A stretch of DNA of 64,000 nt from Microvirga alba. GTDB lineage: Bacteria; Pseudomonadota; Alphaproteobacteria; Rhizobiales; Beijerinckiaceae. Each line of letters starts with the position of its first letter. Within the stretch, counting starts at the first letter, position 1. Below the pieces are notes generated by a model. That model searched no databases and was not told the origin of the DNA. It was given only the letters and a program-made list of their open reading frames with translations. Position numbers and translations under genes: made by a program. The stretch covers positions 310,001-374,000 of the forward strand of contig NZ_JADQDO010000002.1 of the NCBI RefSeq assembly GCF_015694465.1. The letters run 5' to 3'. Shown here one piece after another: positions 37,865-47,269 of this stretch.

Positions 37865-40800
37865 ATGACCTCTCGCTCTCTCCGGTTTTTTGTCACGACG
37901 AGCGCCGTCGCGCTTTGTTTGACGGGAGCGCATGCCCAGTCGCCCGTGCCGAGACCAGCTTCGGCGGCTGGTTCCATCGTCGCCACCAAGGGCGGTGAGG
38001 AGCTGCGGTTCGTGCGCGAAGAGCGGTGGCGCCCGGCGGAAGTGAAGCAGGACGTCATCGGCGGCGACGTGCTGCGCACTAACGCCATCGGCAACCTCGC
38101 GATCCTGTTCGCCGATCAGACCCAGATCCGCGTCGGGCGCAATTCGACGCTGACCGTGAACGACGTGGCCGGAGCCAACAACGCGACCACCCATCTGGAT
38201 CTGCAGTCCGGCAATCTCTGGGCGCGGGCGGCGCGCGGGGGCACCGGCGTCGATGTCAAGACTCCGGCTGCGGTGGCGGCCATCCGCGGCACGGACTGGT
38301 CTCTGACCGTCGATGCGTCCGGAAAAACCGCGCTCGTCGTGCTCGAAGGCACGGTCGAACTGAAGAACGCGCAAGGCGCGGTCACCGTCCGGCAGGGTGA
38401 AGGCGCGGTCGCCGCCATCGGACAGGCGCCGACGAAGTTCGTGCTCGTGAATTCCGACGATCGCGAGCAGATGCTGTTCTATCTCACGCTGCGCGATGTC
38501 TTCACGTCGATTTCGCTCTCCCCGCTGACGGGTCCTGCGCTCCGCGCCGAGCGGGCGCGGATCGAGGCGATCCCAGCCGAGCGGCGCAAAGTCGAGGATT
38601 GGCTCAGCCTTGCTGAAATCGCCTCCTATTTCGATGGCCGCGCCGTCGCCGCCAAGGCGCTCGCCGAGGCGCGCCGCCTTTCCCTCAACCCGACGCAGCG
38701 AGCCCGCGCCGATGTGGTGGAAGGCACGCTCGCAGGCGCACAACGGCGCTGGCGCGAGGCGGCGACCCTGTTCGCGGGCGCCGAACGTGGCGGCCTCGAT
38801 TCCAAGCGGCGCATCAACGCGGCCTATGGGCGCTACATCGCGCAGTCGCTGGCCGACCCGAAGCGGGTCTATCCCGAGCCGCCGCTCGATCCGCGTGAGC
38901 CGGAAGCGGCCCTGGCCCATGCCTATATCGTCGCCTTCCGGGAGGACCTGAACGCGGCCTCCAAGGTTATCAAGGCGGCTGAGAAGCGCTTTCCGAACAA
39001 TGCCCGCATCGCCGTCCTCTCCGCGCAGCTCGCTCTGGCCCTCAACCGCCGCGAGGAGATGCGCGCCGCTATCGAACGGGCGCGCCGGATCGATCCGGAC
39101 GACCCGAATGTCATCCTGACCTACGGCTCAATCAAGGCCGATATCGATGGCGAGGTCGAAGGCGGGCTCGCGGAGCTGCGCCGCGCCACGATCGTCGCGC
39201 CCGGCAATACCGACCTCTGGAACGGGATCGGCCTTTTCGAGTCGAGCAAGGACCGGACGCTCGCAGCGGAAGAAGCCTTTCGACGGGCCATCGCGGAAGA
39301 TCCTGAAAGCCCCGTCCCCTATGCCAATCTTGCGATCCTGCTACTCGACCAGAGCCGCGTCGATGAAGCGGGCGCGCTGATCGACAAGGCGCTCGCTATC
39401 GATCCAGCCTTCAGCGTCGGCTCTATCGCGCTTGGCCGCTATCTTCTCCAGAAGGGCGAAACCGCGAAGGGGCTCGAGGCCATTCTGGCAGGCTCCACGG
39501 CGAACCCGGCCTATTCGCAGGGGCTCCTGCTGACAGCCATCGCCTATTACCAGAACGGTGACGTCGAACTCGCCGACCAGGCCCTCGACAATGCCGACCG
39601 GCTCGATCCGAACGATCCCGTCGTCTCGGTCACGCGCACGGCGATCGCCCTCGACCAGTATCAAGCCGATCAAGCCATCGTCAGCGCGCGCGAGGCGGTG
39701 CGCCGTTACCGGCAGCGGGGCGGCGATTTCGCCGGTCTTGCGGTCAACCGCGAGGCGGGCTCCTATCCCGCGCAAGCCTATCGTTTCCTGAATCTCGACG
39801 AATGGGCGCGCTATTACGGCGACCGGGTGTTCGATCCCTTCACCGCATCGAGCTATTTCGACGAAGCGGCCGCGCGCCGCCCCAGCATTTTCGCCACGCG
39901 GCCCACGATCTCCTCGGCGCAAGGCGACGATATCGACCTGACGACCTATACGCTCATGATCCAAGGGTTGTTCTTCGACCCGCTCGCGGTCTCGAGCCGC
40001 ATCGGGCGCGTCGATCTCTTGCGCCGCCCCTTCATCGACACCGAATTCGGTGGGAGCGTGCTCGTCCGCAACAACCGCATCGGCTGGGAGGCGGATGCGA
40101 GCGTTCAGGGCTTTTCGAACGAACCGGTTCCGACCTCGTTTTCGCTGTCGGCGGCCCGCGCCCTCTTCGACGGCGACACCTCCCTCGACCGGGAAAACGC
40201 CAGCAACGCTTCCTTCTTTATCGGCACCGCGCCCTCGGCGGCGGATCGGTTCCTGATCTTCGGCGCGGCATCCTCGGTGGAGCCTGGACTGGCGAAATTC
40301 GATACGCGAACCCGCTTCTTCGCGGGCACGCAGGACCTCACCTCGATGCAGGCGGGCGCGGGCTGGAGCCACAGCTTCGGCGATCGCAACGTGCTGACCG
40401 GCGCGGTCTATGCCACGCGAGGCATCGACCGGCGATACTCCAATGCGGTCAGCGCGGATCTCTTCCCGCTCTTCGTATCAGCGGAGCAATGGCAGCGTAA
40501 CCGGAATGAAGGATTGGTGGCCGCGTTGGGCCACACGCTCGGCTTCGGCGATTTCACCGTTCGCTATGGGATCGAGGGACAGACCGGCCGAACTCTCGGA
40601 TGGACCTCCGGCACTTCGCGGACCTACAACGCGGCGACCGGCGCATTCGACAGCAACGTCATCGATGAGCGACCGGATTCCACATTCCAGGCGGCCCGTC
40701 TCTTCGCGGATGCGTTCTGGCGTCCCTCGGACCGCTTCGAGATACAAGCCGGCGTGGAGGGAGATTTCGTCGATATCGAATCGCGGCCCTCGGAGAATTC

Positions 40801-41506
40801 AATCGCCCCTCGCATCGGCATCGGCGTGTCGCCTCTCGACGGACAATGGCTGCGCGCCGCCTATCGCCGCGACGGTCTGCTGCCGTTGAACTTCACGCTC
40901 TCGCCCGTGACGACCGTCGGACTCGTTCCCAACAATCTGCCGATCTCCCTCGGCGGCCGGACCGACACGATGGCTTTGCGCTGGGATGCCGAATGGAGCC
41001 CACATGTCTTCACCGCCGTGGAATATCAGCGGCAGGATGTGCGCGGCCTCGATATTCCCGTCGTGAATACATTCGACAGCATCGCGATCGAGAAGGGCCA
41101 TATCGAGCGGCTGTCCGCGACGGCGAATGTCTGGCTCGGCCACGGCTTCGGCGTGTTCGGTACGGTCGGCACCCTGTCGAGCGACGTGCGCTCCGGCGAT
41201 ACGCTCGGCGCCGACATTCCCTTCCTCTCGGGACGCTTCGCGCGCGCGGGCATTACTTTCGCCGATCCGAGCCGGCTCAAGATCGCCGTTGCCGCCACCT
41301 TCGTCGGTGACCGCAAGGGAAATCTGGCGGGCCTGAAACTCGACGATTACTGGACCGCCGATGCCTCGATCACCTGGGAAACGCCGGACCGTCGCCTCCT
41401 CCTCGGCCTGACCTTCCTGAATCTGCTCGATCAGGATTACGAACTCGCGCCGGGTATCCGGGGCACCGGGCGGACCTTTGCCGCGACCATGAAGGCGCGG
41501 TTCTAA
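37865..41506 (+). CDS. FecR-domain, TPR and outer-membrane beta-barrel fusion protein
   Basis: A 1213-residue exported protein. Residues 1-24 are a signal peptide (cleavage after AHA). About 60-150 are a FecR domain (GDVLRTNAIGNLAILFADQT, AAIRGTDWSLTVD). About 230-640 are TPR-like helical repeats (AEEAFRRAIAEDPESPVPYA, NADRLDPNDPVVS). From about 690 come alternating strands with aromatic girdles, ending with phenylalanine (MKARF), the usual barrel signature for BamA. Similar segments end TonB-dependent receptors, but no TonB box or plug is evident. It is 3 bases from the CHASE2 cyclase gene, so the two are probably co-translated. I infer an outer-membrane sensor or scaffold that feeds the cyclase. 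The transported ligand, if any, is unknown. Confidence 0.86.
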   Translation: MTSRSLRFFVTTSAVALCLTGAHAQSPVPRPASAAGSIVATKGGEELRFVREERWRPAEVKQDVIGGDVLRTNAIGNLAILFADQTQIRVGRNSTLTVNDVAGANNATTHLDLQSGNLWARAARGGTGVDVKTPAAVAAIRGTDWSLTVDASGKTALVVLEGTVELKNAQGAVTVRQGEGAVAAIGQAPTKFVLVNSDDREQMLFYLTLRDVFTSISLSPLTGPALRAERARIEAIPAERRKVEDWLSLAEIASYFDGRAVAAKALAEARRLSLNPTQRARADVVEGTLAGAQRRWREAATLFAGAERGGLDSKRRINAAYGRYIAQSLADPKRVYPEPPLDPREPEAALAHAYIVAFREDLNAASKVIKAAEKRFPNNARIAVLSAQLALALNRREEMRAAIERARRIDPDDPNVILTYGSIKADIDGEVEGGLAELRRATIVAPGNTDLWNGIGLFESSKDRTLAAEEAFRRAIAEDPESPVPYANLAILLLDQSRVDEAGALIDKALAIDPAFSVGSIALGRYLLQKGETAKGLEAILAGSTANPAYSQGLLLTAIAYYQNGDVELADQALDNADRLDPNDPVVSVTRTAIALDQYQADQAIVSAREAVRRYRQRGGDFAGLAVNREAGSYPAQAYRFLNLDEWARYYGDRVFDPFTASSYFDEAAARRPSIFATRPTISSAQGDDIDLTTYTLMIQGLFFDPLAVSSRIGRVDLLRRPFIDTEFGGSVLVRNNRIGWEADASVQGFSNEPVPTSFSLSAARALFDGDTSLDRENASNASFFIGTAPSAADRFLIFGAASSVEPGLAKFDTRTRFFAGTQDLTSMQAGAGWSHSFGDRNVLTGAVYATRGIDRRYSNAVSADLFPLFVSAEQWQRNRNEGLVAALGHTLGFGDFTVRYGIEGQTGRTLGWTSGTSRTYNAATGAFDSNVIDERPDSTFQAARLFADAFWRPSDRFEIQAGVEGDFVDIESRPSENSIAPRIGIGVSPLDGQWLRAAYRRDGLLPLNFTLSPVTTVGLVPNNLPISLGGRTDTMALRWDAEWSPHVFTAVEYQRQDVRGLDIPVVNTFDSIAIEKGHIERLSATANVWLGHGFGVFGTVGTLSSDVRSGDTLGADIPFLSGRFARAGITFADPSRLKIAVAATFVGDRKGNLAGLKLDDYWTADASITWETPDRRLLLGLTFLNLLDQDYELAPGIRGTGRTFAATMKARF

Positions 41507-41509
41507 CGT

Positions 41510-43480
41510 ATGAGCGGGAACGAGCCGGGATCCGCGGAAACGGGGTTCTCCCCCTGGCGTCACTTCGCCATGGCAGGGCTGATCGCTGCCCTGCTGATCC
41601 CGGTATCGTTCCTCAAGCCGTTTCATCTTGTGGAGATGCGGCTCTACGACCTGTTCTCCATCGTCGGCCCTCCGCTTCCTCCGCATCCGGGCGCGGTGGT
41701 CGTCGCTATCGACGAGCCGTCCTTCTCCGAAATCGGGCAGCGCTGGCCCTGGCCGCGGGATCTGCACGCGAAGCTCGTTGCAAGTCTGCGCGCGGCGGGC
41801 GCGAAGGTGATCGCCTTCGACATCATCTTCGCCGAACCCTCGGAGGGCGAAGAGGATGCCAAATTGGCGAACGCCCTCGGTCCCGACGTGGTGCTGGCGG
41901 CGGACGACGTCACGACCCCGCTCGACCAGGGCATTCAGACGACCCGCGTCAATCCCATCGATCCCTTTCTCGATGCCGGCGCGCACCCCGGCGTGACCTC
42001 GGTCGATCTCGACGGCGATGCCTACTTGCGCCGCATGCCGACCTTGCCCGACAGCTTCGCGGCGGAAACCTTGCGCCTGAGCGGTCACCCCGTCACCCCG
42101 CCTCCCGAGGGCGCCCTGATCCAGTATTTCGGACCCTTCCGCACCTACCCGACGGTCTCCTATTATCAGGCCCTCGACCCTGAGAATTTTCTGCCACCGG
42201 GCCGGTTCAAGGACCAGATCGTGCTGGTGGGCCTGAGCCTGAAGGCCGCCACGTCGCCCGATAGCGGCGCGCCCGACAGTTTCCCGACCGCCTATACCTT
42301 AAGGACGGAAAGCCTCACCGCCGGGGTCGAGGTGCATGCAACGATCCTCGACAACCTCCGCCACGGCCTTTACGCCCTGCCCGCCCCCCGCCTCGCGATA
42401 GCCGGATTGATCCTCGCGGCGGCCTTGTCGGCAGCTGCCCTGTGCCGGCGCGGGATCTCCTGGCGGACGGGATTGGCGGCCTTCGCCACGGTCGCGTTCT
42501 TCATCCTCGGAGCCTGGGCTCTTCTGCGCTTCGGCCGCATCTGGGTCGCGCCTGCGCTGCCCATCGCCGCGACGCTGACGGTCTTCGGCGCGCGCTTTGG
42601 TCTCGACTTCGCCCGCGAGCGGCAGATGCGCCAAGCCGTATCGACTGCGTTCTCCCGTTATCTTTCGCCGGAACTCGTGGCGCAGCTCGCGCGCGATCCG
42701 GGCGCGCTCAAGCTTGGCGGGGAGCGTCGCAATCTCTCGATCCTGTTCTGCGACGTGCGCGGCTTCACGACCTTGTCCGAAAAGCTCAAGGATTCGCCCG
42801 AGCGGCTGACGAGCCTCATCAACCGCCTGCTCGATCCGCTCTCGGAGGCCATCCTCAACGAGGGCGGCACCATCGACAAATATATGGGCGACTGCGTGAT
42901 GGCGTTCTGGAACGCGCCGCTGCCGACACCGGATCACGCCGTGCGCTCCGTGCGCGCCTCGCTGCGTATGATGGATGCGGTGACTGCGCTGAACGAGACC
43001 TTGCGCAAGGAACAGGGCGACGATGCGCCCGTCTTCGCGGTTGGGGTCGGCATCAACACGGGCGATTGCGTCGTCGGCAATGTGGGCTCGCGCTGGCGCT
43101 ATGATTATACAGCGCTTGGCGACTCCGTGAATCTCGCGTCGCGGTTGGAAAGCCTGTCGAAGGAATACGGCGTATCGCTGATTCTCGGTCCCACCACGGC
43201 CGAGGCCGTGCGCGAGCATTATGTTCTGATCGAGCTGGATCGGATCGCCGTGCGCGGACGGGCGACCGAATCCGCGATCTTCACCGTTGTCGCCCCCGCT
43301 GAGAACCGCGCCGATCCGGACATCGCCGAGCTCCGGAACCTGCACCCGCGCCTTCTCGCCCATTTGCGCGCCGGACACTTCGGCGAAGCGACGGAGATGG
43401 TCGAACGCTGCAAGATCCTCGCTCCGTCACTCTCGGCGTATTACGCACGCCTGACCGCACGGTTCCCGGAGACGACGTAA
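41510..43480 (+). CDS. CHASE2-domain class III adenylate/guanylate cyclase
   Basis: A 656-residue membrane protein. TM at about 17-37, then an extracytoplasmic CHASE2 domain (about 42-270; VVVAIDEPSFSEIG, WPWPRDLHAKL), three TM helices at about 285-365, and a cytoplasmic cyclase domain (about 400-590). Metal aspartates are in FCDVRGF and MGDCVMAF. The purine-selecting lysine is in TIDKYMGD, with DYTALGDSVNLASRLE near the end carrying the transition-state asparagine and arginine. All catalytic residues are present, so it should make cAMP (or cGMP). It starts three bases after the FecR-barrel stop. CHASE2 probably senses an envelope signal, perhaps from that partner. Confidence 0.93.
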   Translation: MSGNEPGSAETGFSPWRHFAMAGLIAALLIPVSFLKPFHLVEMRLYDLFSIVGPPLPPHPGAVVVAIDEPSFSEIGQRWPWPRDLHAKLVASLRAAGAKVIAFDIIFAEPSEGEEDAKLANALGPDVVLAADDVTTPLDQGIQTTRVNPIDPFLDAGAHPGVTSVDLDGDAYLRRMPTLPDSFAAETLRLSGHPVTPPPEGALIQYFGPFRTYPTVSYYQALDPENFLPPGRFKDQIVLVGLSLKAATSPDSGAPDSFPTAYTLRTESLTAGVEVHATILDNLRHGLYALPAPRLAIAGLILAAALSAAALCRRGISWRTGLAAFATVAFFILGAWALLRFGRIWVAPALPIAATLTVFGARFGLDFARERQMRQAVSTAFSRYLSPELVAQLARDPGALKLGGERRNLSILFCDVRGFTTLSEKLKDSPERLTSLINRLLDPLSEAILNEGGTIDKYMGDCVMAFWNAPLPTPDHAVRSVRASLRMMDAVTALNETLRKEQGDDAPVFAVGVGINTGDCVVGNVGSRWRYDYTALGDSVNLASRLESLSKEYGVSLILGPTTAEAVREHYVLIELDRIAVRGRATESAIFTVVAPAENRADPDIAELRNLHPRLLAHLRAGHFGEATEMVERCKILAPSLSAYYARLTARFPETT

Positions 43481-43552
43481 GGTGCCTCCAGGAGCGGGGA
43501 TTCATCGGATTCCCAGTGCTGTTGCGAGCTATTTGCAAATATAAACAAAGGC

Positions 43553-43580
43553 TTGCAGGTTCGGCGCCACACTCTATAAG
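43553..43580 (+). promoter_or_regulatory. Sigma-70-type promoter of the CDF exporter gene
   Basis: TTGCAG (43553-43558) and TATAAG (43575-43580) with a 16-base spacer, about 44 bases before the CDF start. Spacing and boxes fit a housekeeping promoter. Confidence 0.5.
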
Positions 43581-43623
43581 GTCGCCTCCGCAACTCCCTG
43601 CCGCCCGTATTTTGTGTGACTCG

Positions 43624-44511
43624 ATGGACAAGATCCAAAAACTTGCCATTGGCAGCATTTTCATTGGAACGATTGTTCTCGTCCTGAAATACGCTGCCTA
43701 TTACATCACGGGCAGTATCGCGCTCTATTCAGATGCGCTCGAGAGCATCATCAACGTGGTCACGGCGATCGCGGCGTTCCTCGCCGTGCGGCTGAGCGCG
43801 CGGCCCGCCGACGCCAACCATCCTTACGGCCACCACAAGGTCGAATATTTCTCGGCGGTGCTCGAAGGCGTCCTGATCATCGTCGCAGCCCTGACGATCT
43901 TGCGGGAGGCATATTTCGGGTTCCTGTCGCCGAAGGCGCTCGATGCGCCTCTCGAAGGCCTCGCGATCAACGCCCTTGCGAGCTTCATCAACGCGATCTG
44001 GTCCTGGGTGCTGATCCGGCAGGGCCGCAAGCTCCGCTCCCCCGCGATCACCGCCGATGGGCGGCACCTGCTGACGGACGTGGTGACCTCGGTCGGGGTT
44101 CTGGCGGGCCTGCTCCTGGTTCCGCTCACAGGCTGGTACCAGCTCGACCCCCTGCTCGCCGCGCTCGTCGCCCTCAACATCCTCTGGTCCGGCTGGGATC
44201 TGATGAAGGAAAGCTTGAGCGGCCTGATGGACGAGGCCGTTCCCGAGGCCGTCCTGGCCCGCGTCCGCGAGGCGATTTCCAGCAATGCGGAAGGCGCCAT
44301 CGAGGCCCACGACCTGCGCACCCGCCACGCGGGAAAACTGACCTTCATCGACTTCCACCTGGTCGTCCCCGGCGCCATGAGCGTCACGGACGCTCACGAC
44401 ATCTGCGACCGGCTGGAGCGGGCGCTGAAAGATCAGGTCGACGGCGCGCAGATCACAATCCATGTGGAGCCCGACGCCAAGGCCAAGCATGCGGGAATCG
44501 TGGTTCTGTAA
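43624..44511 (+). CDS. Cation diffusion facilitator (CDF) metal exporter
   Basis: A 295-residue inner-membrane antiporter with six TM helices. Metal-binding aspartates are in SDALES (TM2) and LLTDVVTS (TM5), and the histidine pair in HPYGHHKVEYF is typical of Zn/Fe/Co exporters. The C-terminal cytoplasmic domain (about 205-295) has HDLRTRHAG, DFHLVVPG and HVEPD, with histidines for dimer-interface metal. ATG 43624 (MDKIQKLA) is preferred; the frame opens earlier without a ribosome site. Likely substrate Zn2+ or Fe2+; sequence does not settle which. Confidence 0.92.
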   Translation: MDKIQKLAIGSIFIGTIVLVLKYAAYYITGSIALYSDALESIINVVTAIAAFLAVRLSARPADANHPYGHHKVEYFSAVLEGVLIIVAALTILREAYFGFLSPKALDAPLEGLAINALASFINAIWSWVLIRQGRKLRSPAITADGRHLLTDVVTSVGVLAGLLLVPLTGWYQLDPLLAALVALNILWSGWDLMKESLSGLMDEAVPEAVLARVREAISSNAEGAIEAHDLRTRHAGKLTFIDFHLVVPGAMSVTDAHDICDRLERALKDQVDGAQITIHVEPDAKAKHAGIVVL

Positions 44512-44947
44512 GGGTCGAGCCGAGCTGTCGGATTCGCGATGCGCGGATCACCGATCCCGCGTATCCGAGGCCGACACGGCACGGCGCGTGAACGGCTGCG
44601 CGAGACTGTCCTGACATCGTTCTCTGCAAGGTATCGGCTGCACAGACGGAACAGCGCGCCATCGCGATTCCTTCAGCACTGAAAACCAAGGCGAAGATTG
44701 CCGATCTCGCTGTCGCACGAGACCGATCACGCGATCTAACCTCCCGCGAGCGCTGCTCAACAAACAGATCCGAAAGAACGCCGCTGTTCTCTCTCGGGAT
44801 TCGCGAGGCGCAACACGCGAGTCGCAATCATGTCGCCTCAAATCGCGATCGACGCGAAGATGTCTATTGGCATCGCGCCCAAACAATTGATACCGTAATA
44901 ACGTAATGAGCTAAAATCTAAACACGACACGAATCGGGGGGGCGTCT
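44512..44947. other. Intergenic region upstream of the sugar operon
   Basis: About 435 bases, noticeably AT-richer than its neighbours near the 3' end (44840-44935). No coding frame is supported. TTGATA (44887-44892) and TAAAAT (44912-44917) resemble a promoter for the glycosyltransferase operon, but their 19-base spacing is long. CGCGAT-type words recur without forming a clear palindrome. Confidence 0.45.
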
Positions 44948-47269
44948 TTGTCTCAGGGACCGACAGCATCGATCCAGGAACTTCTCGTTGCCGCGCAACG
45001 CTTGAAAACCGAGGGTCGCAAATCCGAGGCCGCCGATCTCCTGATCCAAGCCATTGAGCAGAATAAGAGCCATCGCGCCGCTCTGCCGAGAGGCGTGCAT
45101 GGCGAGCTGTGCATTCTTCTCTACGAACTCGGCCGATACGAGGATGCGTTGCATTGGAGCGCCGAGGGGCTGGCGCGTTTGAAGAAGGATTTCACGCTGA
45201 CGAACCTGCGCGGCATCCTCTTTCGCCGGTTGAGCCGCTACGAGGAAGCGCTCGCCTGCTTCCGCGAGGCCGGCAAGCTCGATTCGAAAAGCATCATGCC
45301 GATCGCCAATGCGGGAAATGTGTATCTCGACCTGCACGACGGGCCGCGGGCGATCGAGGCCTTCTCGCGCATCGTGAGGCAGATGCCGAGATCGAGCGAC
45401 TACCAGCGATTGCTTGGCATGGGGCATTTCTATGCGGGCGATCTCGAGCGGGCGCGTCGCCTTTTCGAATTGGCGCGACAGTTGGCGCCGAACGATCCGA
45501 TGCCCTGGATCAGCCTCGCCAACGTGCTGGAGGAAACCAACCAGTTCGAGACGGCGCTCGCCACGCTCGACCAGGCCATCGCCCGAATCGGCCTGACCGA
45601 GCAGTTGATGACATCCAGGCTCGCCGCCCTGCGCCGCAACGGGCGCTTCGAAGAGGTCGTCGCATGGCTGCAGAAATTGATCGTCGCGACCCCGGACGAT
45701 GCCGTGCTGCATTACCAGCTCGGGCGAACCCTGACGCGTTTCGACAGAGATAAAGCGAACGAGTGTTTTGCGAGAGCCCTTGCCCTCGCGCCGGACGATG
45801 AGGACATCATCGCCGAATACGCCGAGTCTCTCGACCGCACGCGCGGGCCCGAGGAACCGAAGAATATCGCTCAGGCCTATGAGCTTGCTCACCGGCGCAA
45901 AGCCTTGGGAGGCAACCTGCTTCCCGACGCACGGATCTTGCGCAATATCATGATCCGATCCGCCGATTACGCGGGCGCGGAGCGCCTCGGGTCCTTTGAG
46001 GAACTCGGCGCCTATTGGGCAAGGACGAACCAGGAGACCGCGCTTCACCATCTGATGGGGCAGATCCAGACACCGGAACAGCGACGGCACCTGGTTTCCT
46101 GGCATCGCATCTGGGGTCAGTCCTCCGAGAAGCGTGCGGCTCAGACGCCGCTTCGCACAGCCCCGGCCATCACTGGACGCGCCAAGATCCGCGTCGGGTT
46201 CATGTCGTCCGACCTGCGCCATCATCCAGTGGCCTATTTCGCAGCCCCGTTGATCGTCGGCTACGATCGAAGCCGGTTCGAATTCTACTGCTACTCCTGG
46301 AACACGAAACCCGAGGATGGAGTGCAGCAACGATTGAGCGAACTGGCGGATGTGTTCCGTTTGCATCCCACCATTTCCGATCGCGACGCGGCGCAGCTCA
46401 TCGCCGACGACCAACTCGACGTGCTGTTCGAGCTCGGCGGCTCGACGGACATGAACAAGATCCGCACGATGGCCTGGCGTCCGGCGCCGCGTCAGGCGAG
46501 CTGGCTCGGTTACCCGCATTCCGCCGGCATCGGCACCATCGACAAAATCCTGACCGACCCTTTCATCACGCCGCCCGATCCGGCCCTGTTGATCGAAAAG
46601 CCCCTGGAGCTGGCCCATAGCTGGGTGGCGTTCGAACAGCCGGGCTTCGGACCGCTGCCCGGAATCGAGCCGACGACGCCGGAAGAGCGCGAAGGCCGCG
46701 TGACCTTCGGCACCATGAACAACCCCTACAAGTACAATCCCACCTGCATCGAAACCTGGGCCGCGATCCTGCGCGCGGTGCCGGGGTCGCGCTTCCTGTT
46801 CGTGCGGCCGGAAGGCGCGGTGCCGTCGTTCCGCGCCAATATCGAGCGCCTGTTCGCGGAGCACGGGATCGAAGCGGACCGGGTGAGCTACATGCCGGTG
46901 CGCGGGACGCATCTGCCGCATTACAACGCGATCGACGTGGCGCTCGATACCTTCCCTCAAACGGGCGGCACCACGACCTGCGAAACCTTATGGATGGGCG
47001 TACCGGTGGTGAGCCTGCTCGGCGAGGCTTTTTTCGAGCGTTTGTCCCACTCGAACCTGAACAACGCGGGCTTGGGCGATCTCTGCGTCACCTCCCGCGA
47101 GGCCTACATCGCGAAAGCGGTCGAGATCGCCAAGGATACCGCCTGGCGCACCGAATTGCGGCGCACCATGCGGGAGCGTCTGCGGTCGCATCCCCTCGGC
47201 AGGCCTGACCTTTTCGTGCACGACTTTCAGGAAGCCGTGGTGCGTTGGATGGAGGAGCCGCGTCCATGA
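44948..47269 (+). CDS. TPR plus GT41 (SPINDLY/OGT-like) glycosyltransferase
   Basis: A 773-residue protein. The first ~330 residues are TPR-type repeats (YEDALHWSAEGLARLKKD, ALACFREAGKLDSKS, EYAESLDRTRGPEE). From about 395 to 770 is the GT41 domain: IRVGFMSSDLRHHPVAYF, DVLFELGGSTD, ASWLGYPHSAG, TFGTMNNPYKYNP and the nucleotide-sugar segment PQTGGTTTCETLWMGVPVVSL. Bacterial homologues O-glycosylate proteins such as flagellin or adhesins. The start is TTG 44948 behind a GGGGGG run; no better start fits. It leads an operon of deoxysugar genes, so it probably transfers that sugar. The acceptor protein is not in the window. Confidence 0.9.
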   Translation: MSQGPTASIQELLVAAQRLKTEGRKSEAADLLIQAIEQNKSHRAALPRGVHGELCILLYELGRYEDALHWSAEGLARLKKDFTLTNLRGILFRRLSRYEEALACFREAGKLDSKSIMPIANAGNVYLDLHDGPRAIEAFSRIVRQMPRSSDYQRLLGMGHFYAGDLERARRLFELARQLAPNDPMPWISLANVLEETNQFETALATLDQAIARIGLTEQLMTSRLAALRRNGRFEEVVAWLQKLIVATPDDAVLHYQLGRTLTRFDRDKANECFARALALAPDDEDIIAEYAESLDRTRGPEEPKNIAQAYELAHRRKALGGNLLPDARILRNIMIRSADYAGAERLGSFEELGAYWARTNQETALHHLMGQIQTPEQRRHLVSWHRIWGQSSEKRAAQTPLRTAPAITGRAKIRVGFMSSDLRHHPVAYFAAPLIVGYDRSRFEFYCYSWNTKPEDGVQQRLSELADVFRLHPTISDRDAAQLIADDQLDVLFELGGSTDMNKIRTMAWRPAPRQASWLGYPHSAGIGTIDKILTDPFITPPDPALLIEKPLELAHSWVAFEQPGFGPLPGIEPTTPEEREGRVTFGTMNNPYKYNPTCIETWAAILRAVPGSRFLFVRPEGAVPSFRANIERLFAEHGIEADRVSYMPVRGTHLPHYNAIDVALDTFPQTGGTTTCETLWMGVPVVSLLGEAFFERLSHSNLNNAGLGDLCVTSREAYIAKAVEIAKDTAWRTELRRTMRERLRSHPLGRPDLFVHDFQEAVVRWMEEPRP

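Noticed and set aside
44887..44917. TTGATA/TAAAAT promoter for the GT41 operon
   Set aside because: The 19-base spacer is too long to call it with confidence; it is mentioned only in the gap entry.
44918..46960. Long minus-strand open frame (680 codons)
   Set aside because: Antisense to the GT41 gene, with shadow composition and no motif.
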